NCBI GenBank assembly: GCA_034401135.1
Contig: JAWZSP010000001.1
Span: 620,001-684,000 of the forward strand
Direction of reading: 5' to 3'
Origin: Volutella citrinella
Lineage: Eukaryota > Ascomycota > Sordariomycetes > Hypocreales > Nectriaceae
Length of the DNA: 64,000 nt
In this document: piece after piece, positions 10,767 through 23,200 of the stretch
Layout of the letters: the number at the start of each line of letters is the position of its first letter
Numbering within the stretch: the stretch's first letter is position 1
Notes under the pieces: generated by a model
Databases searched by the model: none
What the model saw: only the letters and a program-made list of their open reading frames with translations
Told to the model about the DNA's origin: nothing
Translations under genes and position numbers: made by a program

Positions 10767-12779
10767 ATGCCTTCTCTCTACAGCCTGGCCACCTTGGCCA
10801 TCGGCGCCCTGAGCCTCGTCGACGCCAAGGTCTGCCCCCCCATGGGCGCCGTCTTCCGCACCCCCGAGAAGCCCAGCGAGAGCCGCATCGTGCAGAACGC
10901 CGTCGAGCAGCTCAAGACCGCCCTCGAGAGCCAGGCCAAGGCCAACTTCAACTCCTCGGCCGTGGCCATCCGGGTCAAGTCCATCCACGAGGACAAGCCG
11001 CTCCTCAGCCTGTACTGGACCCCTCCTAAGACGGGGTCTGGCGCCAGCAAGGTCGACGAGAACACCGTCTTCCGCATCGCCAGTGGAACCAAGATGTTTG
11101 CGGTGCTGGCGGCCCTGCAGAATGCCGAGATCGACCTGGGCGCCTCTGTCCTCAAGTATCTCCCCGAGCTGGCTGATACGGAGAACAAGGACCCCATCTA
11201 TGGTATTACCTGGGACGAGGTCACTGTGGGCTCCTTGGCTGGACACTTGTCTGGCGTTTCAGTTGACTGTATGTTCAAACAGGTTCTTCGTGGCAGTTGA
11301 GAAGCCGAGTCCGTACTAACAGCAGAATGTGTAGCTGCGCAGGATATGGGAATCGCCGGCAGCGAGATCTGGGCCGCCAAGGGCCTGCCCGAGTTTCCCA
11401 AGGGCAAGGGACCGTCGTGCTCTGGCCTCCCCGGCACAACGCCCTGCACCCGCAAGGACCTGTTGACGCAGGTCAACCTCCGCCCCCCTGTCTACGAGTC
11501 CTTCACGAACCCCATCTACTCCAACATCGGCATTGCCCTGATTGGTCTTGTCATCGAGGCTGCGAGCAAGAAGCCCTTTGCCAAGGCTGTCAAGGAGCAG
11601 ATCCTGGATATCGCTAACCTGAAGCACACCTACGTCTCCGAGGTCCCCAACCAGAAGGACGTCTTCATCTCCGAGGGCGAGAGCATCTGGAACAGCAGCC
11701 TTGGAATCTTTGAGCCGTGAGTTCTTGCCTTGCATGTGATCTAGGTGCTGGACGACACTGACTGGAACAGCGCCGGTGGCATGTACTCTTCTCTCGGCGA
11801 CATGAATGCATTCATGGAGGGCATCTACACCAACAAGTTCCTTTCTGCCAAGCAGACTCGCCAGTGGATGAAGCCCGGTGCCACTACCGCCTCGTGGGGA
11901 TACATGATCGGCGAGCCCTGGGAGATCCTTCGCAGCGACAACCTGACTTCCGATGGCCGCATCATCGACGTCTACACCAAGAGCGGCGATCTCGGCTTCT
12001 ACCACAACCTTAACGGCATCGTCGCTGACTACGACCTAATTGTCACCGTCATCACAGCCGGCCCGGAGGTCTCGGCCAACCCCTTCGTCACGGGCACAAT
12101 CTTCAGCAAGGTCCTGCAGGCAATCGTCCCCGCCGTCGAGAAGGTCAGCCGCGACGAGGCCAAGCGCGACTACGTCGGCACCTACAGCGACGAGGCCACC
12201 AACTCAAGCATCACGTTCCAGGTCGACGACGGGCCCGGCCTCAAGATCTCCAAGTGGCAGGTCCGTGGCTACGACGTGCTCCGCAACATCAACGGCTACT
12301 CGGTCGAAGGGCTCAAGAGCACCAAGCCGCCCACCCCTCCCGCCGACGCGCGCGTGTACCCGACCAACCTGAAGAAGCAGGGCGAGCAGGCGTGGCGCGC
12401 CGTCTTCGACAGCACGACGGACGAGCAGGACAAGGCGTTTGACTCGGGCCTGTTCTTCAAGGACGGCAGCTGCCAGACCTGGTTCATGCAGGACCGCAAG
12501 GTGTACAACTTTTTGGCGCTCGACGAGTTCGTCTTCCAGGGCACCGCCGATGCGGTCCGCAGCCCGGCCTTTAATGTGACGATGAAGAAGGTACGCTCCT
12601 CCTCGACCGGCGAAAGCGGCAGCGGCAGTGGCAGCGGCGCCGGCACCAACGGCAACGGCACCAGCCCCGGGAGCACTCCCCAGCCAACCGCCGCCATCAG
12701 CGCAGCATCTGGGGCTGCGCTCCCGGCCGTGCAGGCGCTTGGCTTCTCGCTGCTGCTTGCTCTTGTGAGCGTGTTCTAA
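10767..12779 (+). CDS. Secreted, probably GPI-anchored beta-lactamase-like serine hydrolase
   Basis: Three exons (10767-11268, 11335-11716, 11771-12779) give about 630 residues. It has an N-terminal signal peptide (SLATLAIGALSLVDA). The class C beta-lactamase / penicillin-binding fold is marked by the SxxK motif SGTK at residues 106-109 (within FRIASGTKMFAVLAAL) and the YxN motif YSN at 229-231 (NPIYSNIGIALIG). Fungal relatives act on esters, amides or polyketide intermediates; true antibiotic hydrolysis is not implied. The C-terminus has a Ser/Gly/Thr-rich spacer followed by a hydrophobic tail (LGFSLLLALVSVF), the layout of a GPI-attachment signal. Both introns have CTAAC/CTGAC-like branch sites. 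No neighbouring biosynthetic genes suggest a substrate. Confidence 0.87.
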
Positions 12780-12866
12780 AATGGCCTTGTACAGGAGTCG
12801 AAATATTGATGCGGTCACGAGAAAGGTCCCAAGGGATGTAAGCGAGTGAGTCTACGCCCAGGACGC

Positions 12867-12893
12867 GGGGGGGGGGGGGGGGGGGGGGGGGGG
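12867..12893 (+). repeat. Poly-G homopolymer, 27 bp
   Basis: Uninterrupted run of 27 G about 90 bp after the stop of the beta-lactamase-like gene. It is probably in or just past its 3' UTR. The length is likely approximate, because homopolymers are error-prone in sequencing. Confidence 0.9.
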
Positions 12894-14485
12894 CGGGATG
12901 TTATTAGTGTACGGATAAGAGCCGGAGTGGTGTGGCAGGCGGGGATTAACTGGTGCTGCTATTACTGTTCGCATAGACGCAGGTAGATTAACTAATGCAT
13001 ATGGGATATTTTCAATTTTCATCGCCACATGAACCTGGGCGGCCTTGGTGGAGGCCGACTGAACTTGTGCTGTCTGTGTGGCTATTTCTGGGCGGCAGGC
13101 TCACGCTTCATGTGTGGGATGGGTTAGGGAACCTCATCCCATTGGAGTGAGGCTACCGGCAGTGGTCTGGGGATTTTGCCTTGCTTACTGTGCATGTATT
13201 TTTGCATATTGCCGCCTCACAGGCCTGAAGAGTATTGGAGCGTTTTCGCAAAATGCAAGTTCGGTAAATTATTCCCAAAAGGCGTGGGATGTGTGTCTGC
13301 CTGCAGATGTGGGCAAGGCGGGGGAGCCGATGACGATCCCGGTCAGCAAGGAGCGCCCAAAGTCGACGATGGTGTGCTAATTAAAAGCCCCGAATGGCCC
13401 CCAAGGGCACTACCCCAAGCTGCGCTCGGTTCGCCGTGCCAGCGGCGGCCCAGAGGATCCTTCAGTGGCGGCCTCACTGTCAGAGGCCTCTCCTCCGTCT
13501 GCTCAATGGACAACAGCGAGAGCCGTGGCGTGGCCATCGCCGTCGCCGTTTCATGGCTGTAACAGGCGCGTGGGCCCTGTCAGCCGTTTGCGAAACAGAG
13601 GATGGAAAAGCTTGATGTGTTTTCCAAACACGAGACGATCCCCCTGGGATGGAGCTCGGACATGAAAGGCGCTCCAGCTGAGCTACAAGAAGGCAGCCAT
13701 ATCACCTCACCCGTCGACTGGTACGAAATGGCTGGAATTCGAGAGCCCGGAAGCCTGGGCGAACTGTAGGGCTGACCACGGGCCGGCGCTGGGCCAAAGT
13801 AGCGAGTTGGTCGTCCATCCCGCGAGCGACGGCGGGCGACACAGCCCGTCGAGCAGTGGCCATCACGAGCGAATCAGACGGCGGCATCGTGAGACCTGAC
13901 CAGGGATCCCTACACGCTCCGGCCCCATGGCGGTCCCGTCTGGCGCAGGGCCCGGCGCAGTCTCCCGCAGTCTGGCGCAGTTGAGTCTTGGGGGTGCCCC
14001 CTGGGCCGGTGGAGTAAGTTCTGTTCGAAACTCCGTTTTGCTGCAGCCTGGGATGACTCGGGGTGGGCGGATGCAAACAATCGCAGCGGCAGGACAGCAA
14101 TTACTGGGCTCTCGCTCCGCCCCCTGGCGGACAGAAGTCGCATCTCGCAAGCCCAGATGGACCGGACCTGGACAGGACGGGCTAAGGCGAGGCAACCCAG
14201 GCGGAACCCCGTAGCGGCACTGCAGCTCATTCTCAGGCGAGCGGCTGCGCGGGTGGTTATTAATTAGAGGAATGGATGATGGGCATGCATGTGCATGATT
14301 GATTACTTAGAGAAGGGGGAGTCGGTAGGACTTTTGTCGTTTCACCAATTATTACTCCCGCGCTCGCTCTCACACACTCGCTCTCGTGCTCTCTCTCCCG
14401 TTTCCTCTTCGCTGCATAACTCTCACTCCTTTCAACATACCCAACTTGCTCCGCTCCTTGCTTGGCCGCTGTTTCTCATTTATAG

Positions 14486-14525
14486 CATTGCATTGCATTG
14501 TACTGCATTGTGTTGCATTGTGTTG
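14486..14525 (+). repeat. Imperfect CATTG pentanucleotide repeat
   Basis: About seven imperfect copies of CATTG/TGTTG lie roughly 200 bp before the C2H2 gene's ATG, in a CT-rich leader. Seen directly; any function is unknown. Confidence 0.7.
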
Positions 14526-14726
14526 ATTGACTTGCCGCTGTTGCAGTGCAGTTCACTTCGGTCGCGTGCGCCCCCCCGCCCGCTGTCGCTGCTGTAGCTG
14601 TCGCTGTCACTGCCACCCACCGCTGCGACTCAACACCATCGCCCGCCATCGCCAACTCACGACCCAGCGCCCGGCCGATCGGGGCAAGCCCGCCATCACG
14701 ACCTCCGCCCGCCGTCGCCGCCCGCC

Positions 14727-17108
14727 ATGACGGACCAGGCATCCCGCAACAGCGTCATCAACACGGCCGCCGCCCACGCGACGGGCCTGCACCACCTGCC
14801 GCTGCGCACCCGCGACAACGTGCCCCTCGCCAAATTCCCGTCGCTGAGCCCGCGCAAGGACACGGCCCGCCTGCGCCGCCTGCCCGAGAGCCTCCAGCTC
14901 GCCCCCGCCGCGTACCGCCTGCGCTCGCCCACCGAGTCGTCCATCAGCAGCATCTCGTCGGCCAACATCCCCGATTCCGCCACCACCCACTCCCTCTCCA
15001 CCCTCGCCAGCCCCGTCAGCACCAGCTACGCCAGCGACGTCCAGGAGCTGTTCGCTGCCGCCTGCCTCGACGACCCGCGGCCCAAGAACCGCCGCGTGTG
15101 CCACCGACACCAGCCCTCCAACGGCACCTGCTCCACCTTTGTCAACGACGACGAGGATGGCCAGGTCATTACCGGATACCCAGACTTTGAGCTCAAGATC
15201 CGCCAGCTCCATGAGCCGAGCCAGCCGTCACCAACTGTGGACGTGGAGCAGGGCCCTCCGATTAGGTGAGTGTCGTCGCCCTCATCTGAGGATGATTTGA
15301 AGCCACAACACGCGGGACCAAGTGAAAAGCATTTGACTTACATCAATCGTCTCAAATAGCCCTGCCACTGAATCGCCCTACAGAGAAGGGCATCTCACAC
15401 CCACCGGATCCCCAGACAACGACTCCGCAGTCGACCCCGATGAGGATGCGACACAGGAGACGTGGGAGACGGAATCGAACGACTCCGAAGACCTCTCCAA
15501 GGGGGATGCCGACCTGGTCCTCGGATACGTCCTCCAACTTGTCTACGGCATCGACTTGAACGAATCAGCCGTCCCGCGATCCAAGCTCTACCCTCTCGTC
15601 GCTAATTTCATCCAGGGCCTCGACCAGCACGTCTGGCACACTGCTTCCGACAACAACCTATCGCACTCCCAGCCGACCTCGAGCTCGTCGTCAAGCCCGT
15701 CGCAGGAGGGCTCCGGCAGCGAGGGCCAGCGAGGCGGTAAGCGCAAGAAGCAGGGTCGGCGCGAGGACGACGGGGATGAGTTTAGCGACGGCGAGGGCTC
15801 CGGCTTCATGCCCACTAAGAAGGCTCGGCCCAATCCGAAGGAAGATGAGAACCTGCGGCTCAGCTGTCCATTTAGGAAGCGCAACCCTCATCGCTTCAAC
15901 GTGAGGGACCACCACAGCTGCGCGATGACTTATTTCCCCAAGTTTGCAGAGCTCAGGTTCGTGTTGTCATCGCAAGAGAAATGACATGGATGGAGGCTAA
16001 CACGATGTAGGCAACACATTGTCAAGCAGCACAAGCGCGATGACCCGTCTGCCTTTGTGTGCGACCGATGCAACCGCGATTTCTCGACGCGCAAGGACCT
16101 GCGAGACCACCAGCGTCTCCCAAAGGAGCTCATGTGCGATATTACAGACAACGACGCCGAGGCTGGCATCGATGGCCCCACGGCCACCAAGCTGCTGAGC
16201 CGGAAGCGAGCGAGCGGCGCGTCGCCAGAGATTCAATGGCGAGAGATTTGGAACATTTTGTTCCCCGATGACGATGACAACGAGGTCAAGCCCTTTGGTA
16301 GGTACCCACGCACACACACGTCTCCGGAGCCCCGTGGCTGACGATCCCAGAATACACACCCGTGATTGAGCATTTTGAACTTTCCAACAGCTACATTTTC
16401 GCTTTCCAGCAGCTGCAGGCCCACCTGCGCGACAAAATCTCCAACCCCCAGACGCTCGAGACGCTGGCAGTCAAGTTCCACCAGTGCTTCGTCGAGACAG
16501 TCGACCGGTGCATCAGCTCCGCGCAGAGCATGCCCTACACCAACCGCAGCAACAAGAAGAACGAGACGGTGCGCGCCCAGAACACGCAGAGCTTCATCCA
16601 GAAGAAGAACCGGGTGATACAGCCGCGCCCAGACTCGGGCGTCGTCATGGACGACGGGTCCGACGAGAGCGGCAGCATCATGCTGGGCAGCGGGCTGGGC
16701 CACCGCGAGAGCGTCAGGACGGTGCGCGGCCCCTTGCGACGGGGTAGTGGTCTGGTGCCCGAGACTGTCAGCGAAGTGCTGCCCGCGGCGTCGGTGGTGC
16801 CCACGGACCTGGACGAGGCGTTCCTCCAGCAGCAGCACCAGACATCCATGACGCCCATGCCCCTGGACAGCACGGGCTCCATGGACCCGGCGGCGGTGCA
16901 GGCGTGGAACAACAGCGTCATCTACCCGAGCGTCGAGGACGCGTCGTTTGCGCTGGCCAACCAGTTCATCCAGCAGTCGGGCGGGCTGACGCCGCAGACG
17001 GACTTTATGAGCTGGGGCCCGCCGCTCTACCAGCCCGAGTACAGCAATATGAGCAATGGTAACCCTCATGGAAACCCCAACGGATACAATGGATACCACG
17101 CCTCATGA
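14727..17108 (+). CDS. Fungal C2H2-type zinc-finger protein
   Basis: Four exons (14727-15265, 15360-15956, 16011-16297, 16351-17108) encode about 726 residues. The N-terminal third is Ser/Pro-rich and disordered. A basic stretch (GGKRKKQGRR) looks like a nuclear localisation signal. A zinc-finger region spans the second intron, with CPFRKRNPHRF followed by a distant cysteine, an HIVKQH pair, CDRC and an HQR...C ending. This is the degenerate C2H2 pattern of many Pezizomycotina proteins often annotated 'C2H2-type domain-containing'. The C-terminal part has a helical segment, then Gln/Asn/Gly/Tyr-rich low complexity. A DNA- or RNA-binding regulatory role is inferred from the fingers. No targets are evident. 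Confidence 0.85.
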
Positions 17109-17425
17109 TGGGGGGAGGGAAATGACTCTGCGCATCGGGCTGGCCTGACTGTGTATTAATTAGTATAATCAATTGTAATAATGTGTGCGCCTCGTCGTGG
17201 AGGCGCTTGAAAATAATACGATGTTGAGAATGACGTACCTGTTTTGTGCTGGAATGAATGTGAGATGTGATGATGGTGGTTGGAGACGGACCGGATAAGT
17301 GACGTTGGTTTCCGTGTACCCCACCATCCCCCACCTGCGATGTCTGCTGATGTCGTCGGAGCTGTTCATCTAAGACTCTACTCACATCCCTCATTTCTAG
17401 CGAGTTACGGTACTATCGCGACACT
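17109..17425. other. Short same-strand intergenic region
   Basis: 317 bp between the C2H2 stop and the aldo-keto reductase start. It presumably carries a 3' UTR and a compact promoter. Nothing else was recognised. Confidence 0.5.
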
Positions 17426-18516
17426 ATGCACTCAAAAGCACTCCCGCTGTTGGCGTCCAAGGTCACTGTAAGCCTCTAACTCTACCCGCAGCAAGATTGC
17501 ACTCAATGGCTAACACGCCAAGCTGGCCAATGGCCTCACCATCCCCCAGGTGCAGCTAGGCCTGTACATGATGACCGGGCGTGAGGCATCCCGCTCCGTC
17601 AAAGAAGCCCTAAAGCTCGGGTACCGCGGCTTCGACTGCGCGCAAATGTACGACAACGAGCGCGAGGCGGGCTCCGCCATATCCAGCTTCCTGGCCAGCG
17701 ACGACAACGCCGCGGGCCTGGAGCGCGAGGACATCTTCTACACGAGCAAGCTCGCCAGCAACGACAGGTCGTACGACGCGGTGCGGCGCTCCATCAAGGG
17801 ATCCGTCGAGGCGTGCGGCCTGGGCTACATTGACCTGTTTCTGCTGCACAGCCCGTACGGCGGCAAGGAGGCCCGTCTGACCAGCTGGAGGGCGCTGCAG
17901 GATGCCGTCAAGGAGGGCGAGGTGCGCATGGCGGGCGTGAGCAACTACGGTGTCGCGCATGTAGGTGTCAAGAAGATGATGGTAGTCTACATGGCGGGGA
18001 GAGATGCTGATGCTGTGCCCAGATTGAAGAGCTGATGGCGTCCAAGCCCGAGGTGCCGCCCGTCATCAACCAGATCGAGGTGCACCCGTTCAATACGCAG
18101 CAGGGCATCCGGGACGTCTGCGCGAAGTATGACATCGCTGTCGAGGCCTACGCACCACTCGCGCGGGGTATGCGCATGGATCACATCGACATTGTCACGG
18201 TGGCCGAAAAGTATGGGTGCACGCCGGCGCAGGTGTTTATCAAGTGAGTTGTAGCCCACATGAGGTTGGTTGTCTTGGTGAGGCTGACGTCGAGTAGATG
18301 GGGACTGCAGCACAAGATGATTATCCTGCCAAAGTCGACTCATCGGACACGCATGATTGAGAATGCCAGCGTGGACGGCTTTGAGATGGATGCCGAGGAC
18401 ATGGAGGCGCTGGATGCCTTGGATGAGAGGCTGGTTACGGACTGGTATGTGTACTGGACGGAGATTGACTTGTTCTTTGCTGATTTTACTATAGGGATCC
18501 AACCGAGGTGCCGTAG
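17426..18516 (+). CDS. Aldo-keto reductase
   Basis: Five exons (17426-17467, 17523-17960, 18023-18243, 18298-18444, 18495-18516) give 289 residues, a usual AKR length. The (beta/alpha)8 NADPH-dependent reductase tetrad is present: D52 and Y57 (FDCAQMYDNE), K90 (YTSKLAS) and H123 (LLHSPYG). NQIEVHPF and PLARG segments follow, with the cofactor region IILPKSTHRTRMIEN near the C-terminus. The N-terminal exon codes for only 14 residues and the last for only seven, so automated calling may miss both. It would reduce aldehydes or ketones; the substrate is unknown. It is convergent with the D-amino-acid oxidase gene, with 121 bp between the stops. Confidence 0.87.
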
Positions 18517-18637
18517 AATTCACTACCTTGTGTTTGGGATAGATACGTCTTTGGAAATGTCAAGTGCCTGCCATGATAAAAGATGGTGTGACTTGTAGAC
18601 AGCCAACTCCGATAACCACCAGTCCTTCTGCATCCAG

Positions 18638-19878
18638 CTACAACTTGGACCGTACACTCGAAACATCCAACACACCCCTCGCCAGCTGGGCCACCTCCTC
18701 TGCAATCCCCCAGCTGAGCTCGTAGCCGCGTCCCCCCGCGCCATACGCATGCACCACGCTCCGCAACCCACGCTCCGTCTCCCTCTGCTCCAGCTCGAGC
18801 CTCACGCCCCCGTCCCGCGCCGGCCGCCGCCCCACGACGTCCTTGATGACCTGGATCCCCGCGTCTCCGACGGCCGCCCGTACCGACGGCTGACCGCACG
18901 CTTCGGGGATGATGGCCTCTGCCGCGGCGAGCACCTGGCGCCGCGTGTCCAGCGACGGCTCGAGCTCCCAGTTGTTCGGCTCCTTTGTGCCGCCGATGAC
19001 GGTGCCGCCGTTGAAGGAGCGCGGGATGATGAAGCTCCATGAGCCGTCCTTTTTCTGCGTCGTGATTGTCTTGGAGGCGGATGTGAGGTTGGTGAGCACC
19101 GTCTGGCCTGCTGCGTGTTAGTCGTCTGTTCCTCGCTGGGCAATAACTCGTAGACCATCCTACCTCGAATTGGGAATGACTTTGGGTCACTGAAGCCAAC
19201 TCCACTGGCGTTGACCACCGTCGTGACGTTTGGGGCGAGGCTGAATGCCTCCCACTCGCTCCTGAGTTCTCGAGACACCGTCTTGCCGCCCTGCAGGACG
19301 AACTTGCGGAGCAAATTCGCGCAATACAGCGGCGCATTGATACAGTACGTCTGGTACTCGAACCCCAGCTTGACGCCGTCTGGCAGCTCATGCGCCTCAT
19401 ACTTTCGATACCCCGAGAGGCCCGTCTCCTCCGCGAAGGTGTCCGCGTCCTGGGCGTCGTAGTCTGCGCCGGGGGCCTCGAGGTACTCGATGCCGGGAAG
19501 CTGGCGGATGCCGGCCCACGGTTCCCGCTCGAGGTTCCGCGCAAGCTCGGCGGCTGTCGTCTTTAGCCAGCGAGCCTCGCGCCGGAGCTGCGGCGTGGAC
19601 CCGGGGATCGGGCGGACGTGGGCACCCGCCCACATGGAGGCGTAGTCGGCCGAGTGGGACACGGGGACGCCGGGAATCGACGTCGGCCACTCGCGGGACA
19701 CTATCACGACATTGGTCGAGGGGCGGGTTGTCTCACTCTCTGCTAGAAGCGATTGGATCTTGAGCGCAGAAGTGAGGCCTAGGATGCCGGCGCTGGTTGT
19801 CGATTAGTCTTTGTGCGAAGACCGTGGTGGTGGCAGATCGTACCCAATGATGACGACTGTAGATGGCGGTTGGCTCAT
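18638..19878 (-). CDS. D-amino-acid oxidase, peroxisomal
   Basis: Three exons on the minus strand (19844-19878, 19164-19792, 18638-19107) encode 377 residues. FAD-dependent oxidase that deaminates D-amino acids to 2-oxo acids, ammonia and hydrogen peroxide. The first intron splits the dinucleotide-binding motif; once joined it reads VVIIGAGILGLTSAL, with GAGILG at residues 12-17. Family landmarks follow: VVNASGVGFSDP, then GGTVIGGTKEPNNW, and the FAD-binding C-terminal signature RSVVHAYGAGGRGYELSWG, whose terminal part contacts the cofactor. The protein ends in Ser-Lys-Leu, a canonical PTS1 that directs it to peroxisomes. Start at 19878 gives MSQPPSTVVIIG, the expected short N-terminus. D-aspartate oxidase is the main alternative. 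Confidence 0.9.
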
Positions 19879-20299
19879 ACTTGCGAATGTCTGCAACGGT
19901 TGGATGCCTGGATAGGTGGCTGAATGGACTGATTGATGGGAGGATAGAACGGAGTGTCTCTCATACGCAGCATCTGCAATAAGTGCCTCTCGAGTCAAAG
20001 TCAAATACGAATGCCGGGTGACGGCGGGTGTGGGGTCCGATAGCGGGACTGTCCATTGTCGGCTCTCGTCGGCTGCCTCCGTCAATATGCAACGAGATGC
20101 CCACATGACTCCGAAGATGAGATGACAATGTTGTCAATACAATACATGGGTGCACCATGTCTGCCCCTCTCGCGACCAGAGGCTCTACAGAAATAGTCCA
20201 CATCATAGCCAACTGGTAACAGAACTTTACACATTAGGCATCCGCCACCAGACAGAATTAGAAGCTTGAAACAACACAATCCAACACCAGTTACAGACT
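19879..20299. other. Intergenic region, D-amino-acid oxidase upstream / NLR downstream
   Basis: About 420 bp that should contain the oxidase promoter and the NLR terminator region. No gene or clear motif was seen. Confidence 0.5.
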
Positions 20300-23200
20300 C
20301 TACAACTCCCAGACGCCCGAATCGCCATCGCCACCGTCGCTCTCAAAGTCATCAAAGTCCCTGAGGCCCCAGCCCGCGTCCGGGTCCACGCCAATCTTCT
20401 GCCCACTCTCTCCCCTGATGGCGCCTTGCCTCTGCAAATAATCCTGGATGTCTTCGTCCCTGTAGCTGGGAGACATAGTAAAGTCTAGTACCGTGTTGCC
20501 GTGCTTATTGCGGGCATTGACGTCGACGAGTCGCTTCTCCACGAGCCACTTGACGGCATCGAGGTGCCCGAACTTGGCCGCAGCATCAGCGCCGTGTTGC
20601 CCCATTTGTTCAGCTGTCCGGGGTCGATCTGGTTCACACGCAGGTCTTCCATTGATGGTAGCTTCTCCATGTCCTGCAACAGAGACAGGTGGCCGCCGCG
20701 CATGGGGGTCAAGAAGGCCGGTAGCCCGTCGTCTTCTCGGCTGCTCGGGTCTAGGATGACTTTCTCGCTACTGCTCTCTTTGAGAATCGTGTCGAATATG
20801 TCTTCCTCTCCGCTCATTGCCGCATAGCTCAGATACGATCTCCCGTTGACGGAGCCCAGGAAGTCGGCTCCCTGGTCAATCAAGTAGTTTGCAATGTCCT
20901 TGTAGCTCGGGTCTCGGTGGCAGCGGCTGAGAGCCCAGCTGAGAGCCGTTCCTTGGTTCCACGGAGCGTCAAGGCCCACCTCATGCTTGACGTTTTGCGC
21001 GTCTTTGTTCGCCCCAAACTGGACGAGGATCTGGACGCATTCAAGGCATCCAGCCTGTGACGCAGTGATCAATGGAGTTGCCCCATTTGCATCTGCCGCT
21101 TCCACCACCTTGCTGAACGTCTCGCGGTCGTTCTTCAGGAGCTGCATCATGATCTTCAAGGACTCGCTGTGCTTTGGTGACTTAGACGATGCGTGAGCAG
21201 CCCAGTGGAGGGGGTTGCTGCCCCATTTGCTTTGAATCCCCGGGTTGGCTCCTTGGTCGATGAGGAATTGGGTAATGTCAGGGAACTCGATGGCTCGGTG
21301 CAACGGAGTCGTTCCATTTTCCAGAGATCGAACGTTTATCAACTTCTTGTGGTCTGGTCCCTTGACATGGTTGACAAACAGCTCTACCAAATCTCGACGC
21401 CCTTTCCCAGCCGCCCAGTGGATCGGCGTCGTCCCCTTATTGTCCGCGGCAAAAGGACTCGCTCCGTGATGTAGAAGAGTCTCACAGCACTCCCTGCACG
21501 CGCCATCCTGTTGTCCAATGACGGTTCTGTGCAGGGCAGTCATGTCCTTTGAGTCTCGCATGTCGACATCTGCCCCGTTCCGCAGCAACAGTCGCAGGAG
21601 GGCCTTCTTCTTGAACTTGCCCGCATAGTGCAGTGGCGTTCCCCCATAGACGGTGGCGAAGTTCACATTTGCGTTGTACTTGATCAGGACGAGAGCAACA
21701 GCCACCTGCTTATCCTCGGTCAGGCTCTTCGAGATTGGGGTTCTAGCCACAAAGCAGATGGGGCTCTCTTGTAGTCTGTCTTTTGAGGGTGAGTTACAAT
21801 CAGCCCCGAGAAGGAGACAAATTTCTGCTGCAATGCTGTGTCCGCTCTTTGCGGCGGCGTGAAGAACACCGTTTCGTACTCTTTGGATCTCAAAATTGGA
21901 GTGGCTTTGCTCAAGCTCGATTTGGAGGAAGTCGGCCAGTTCGCTCATCCATTCGGCAAACAGAGGGTGAAATGGGCTTTTCGCAAGAGTGCTGAGCAGA
22001 TTCTTTACTCCTTTCAACTTTGATCCCGCAGAAACATGATCCTTCAAATGCTGCAGAGCGTAGACTGCCAAAGGGTAGTCGTTCATCAATGCACACAGGT
22101 CCTCCTGGCTTTTCTTGTCCATGGCTTTGCAGGTGTTCCGGATTTCTTGGGCCATCCTGGTCAAGGTTCCCACGCATGCTTTGCGCAAGACATTTTCTTC
22201 GTCCCCAAGCGGTGATTCTGCGGACTTGCTCTGCTTCAAGTTGCCCAGAAACACCCTTGCTGTGTCGTGGATGAATTCAACTGGGACGTGCTTAGTATTT
22301 ACAATAAATGAACAGTTGAGGTCTGCTTACCATGGACATCTGAGCTATGGGTAGTTGTTAAAAAGCCACCAGCGTAGCGTAAGAGATGGTCTGCTTGCTT
22401 CTTGAGCCGGAAGTCGTCCATGGGTCGATCGCTCGTCACATCCTTCCACACATACGCATCTCCAAACTCGTCCATTTTAAGGTTCCGTTTCATCTCCAGC
22501 GCAATTTGCAACGTACGTCGAGAGTATTCTTTCCGCGACTCTCGCTTTCCGTCAAATAGCCGTCCAAGAAGTTTGTGGTAAGCCTCTTCCAAGGATTGGG
22601 GCAGGCTCTTGAGGAACTCGTCAAACTTTGCCGCCGTCATGGTAGCGTCACTATCCGGGTTCTCGATCTCGTCCTTTACCATCTTGGTCCAGAGAAACAT
22701 GTTTTTGGAGGAGTTGACAATCTTATCCACATACCGTTGGACTTCAGCCTCATTGTACCCCCGGTCCAGAAGTCGAGGGCGAAGGAAGGATTCTGTGTAT
22801 AGCAAGATGTCATCCTTGTTCGACTTGTTTTGTGTGATTTCAAAAGATTTCAAGCTGGCAATGTGGTTCTGGATGCGGCTCTTCACCTCCCCAAGTCTGA
22901 CTGCTTGTCCTGAGATCAGTATCTTGAATCGCAATTTCCCTTCTTCTGGCGTGTTGAGGAACTTGGATAGAATATCTGCGCATTCCAAGTGTTCCGTGGA
23001 CTCGTCGATTCCATCAATGAGAATGTAAATCGTTTGGGCAATTGGGTGGCGCACCAATCCCTCGACAGTCCGGGTGAGCATATTCGCGGTCCAATCCTTT
23101 TCCGACCTGAGGTTTTCCTGTTGAAAATATGGGAAAAAGGAAACGTCTTGTCGCAATAGGTCGTGCAGGAGGGTTTTGAACATCGCGAGTGAGCTTCGTT

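Larger units (their letters stand above)
12780..14726. other. 1.9-kb intergenic region with poly-G tract
   Basis: Downstream of the hydrolase and upstream of the C2H2 gene, both on the plus strand. It holds the 27-G run and, near 14486-14525, a pentanucleotide repeat in the likely 5' leader of the C2H2 gene. Short frames here look non-coding. Confidence 0.5.

Noticed and set aside
13610..13700. Minus-strand segment starting GCCTTCTTGTAGCTCAGCTGG, like the 5' half of a tRNA
   Set aside because: The D-loop is too short, there is no matching 3' acceptor, and no T-loop consensus.
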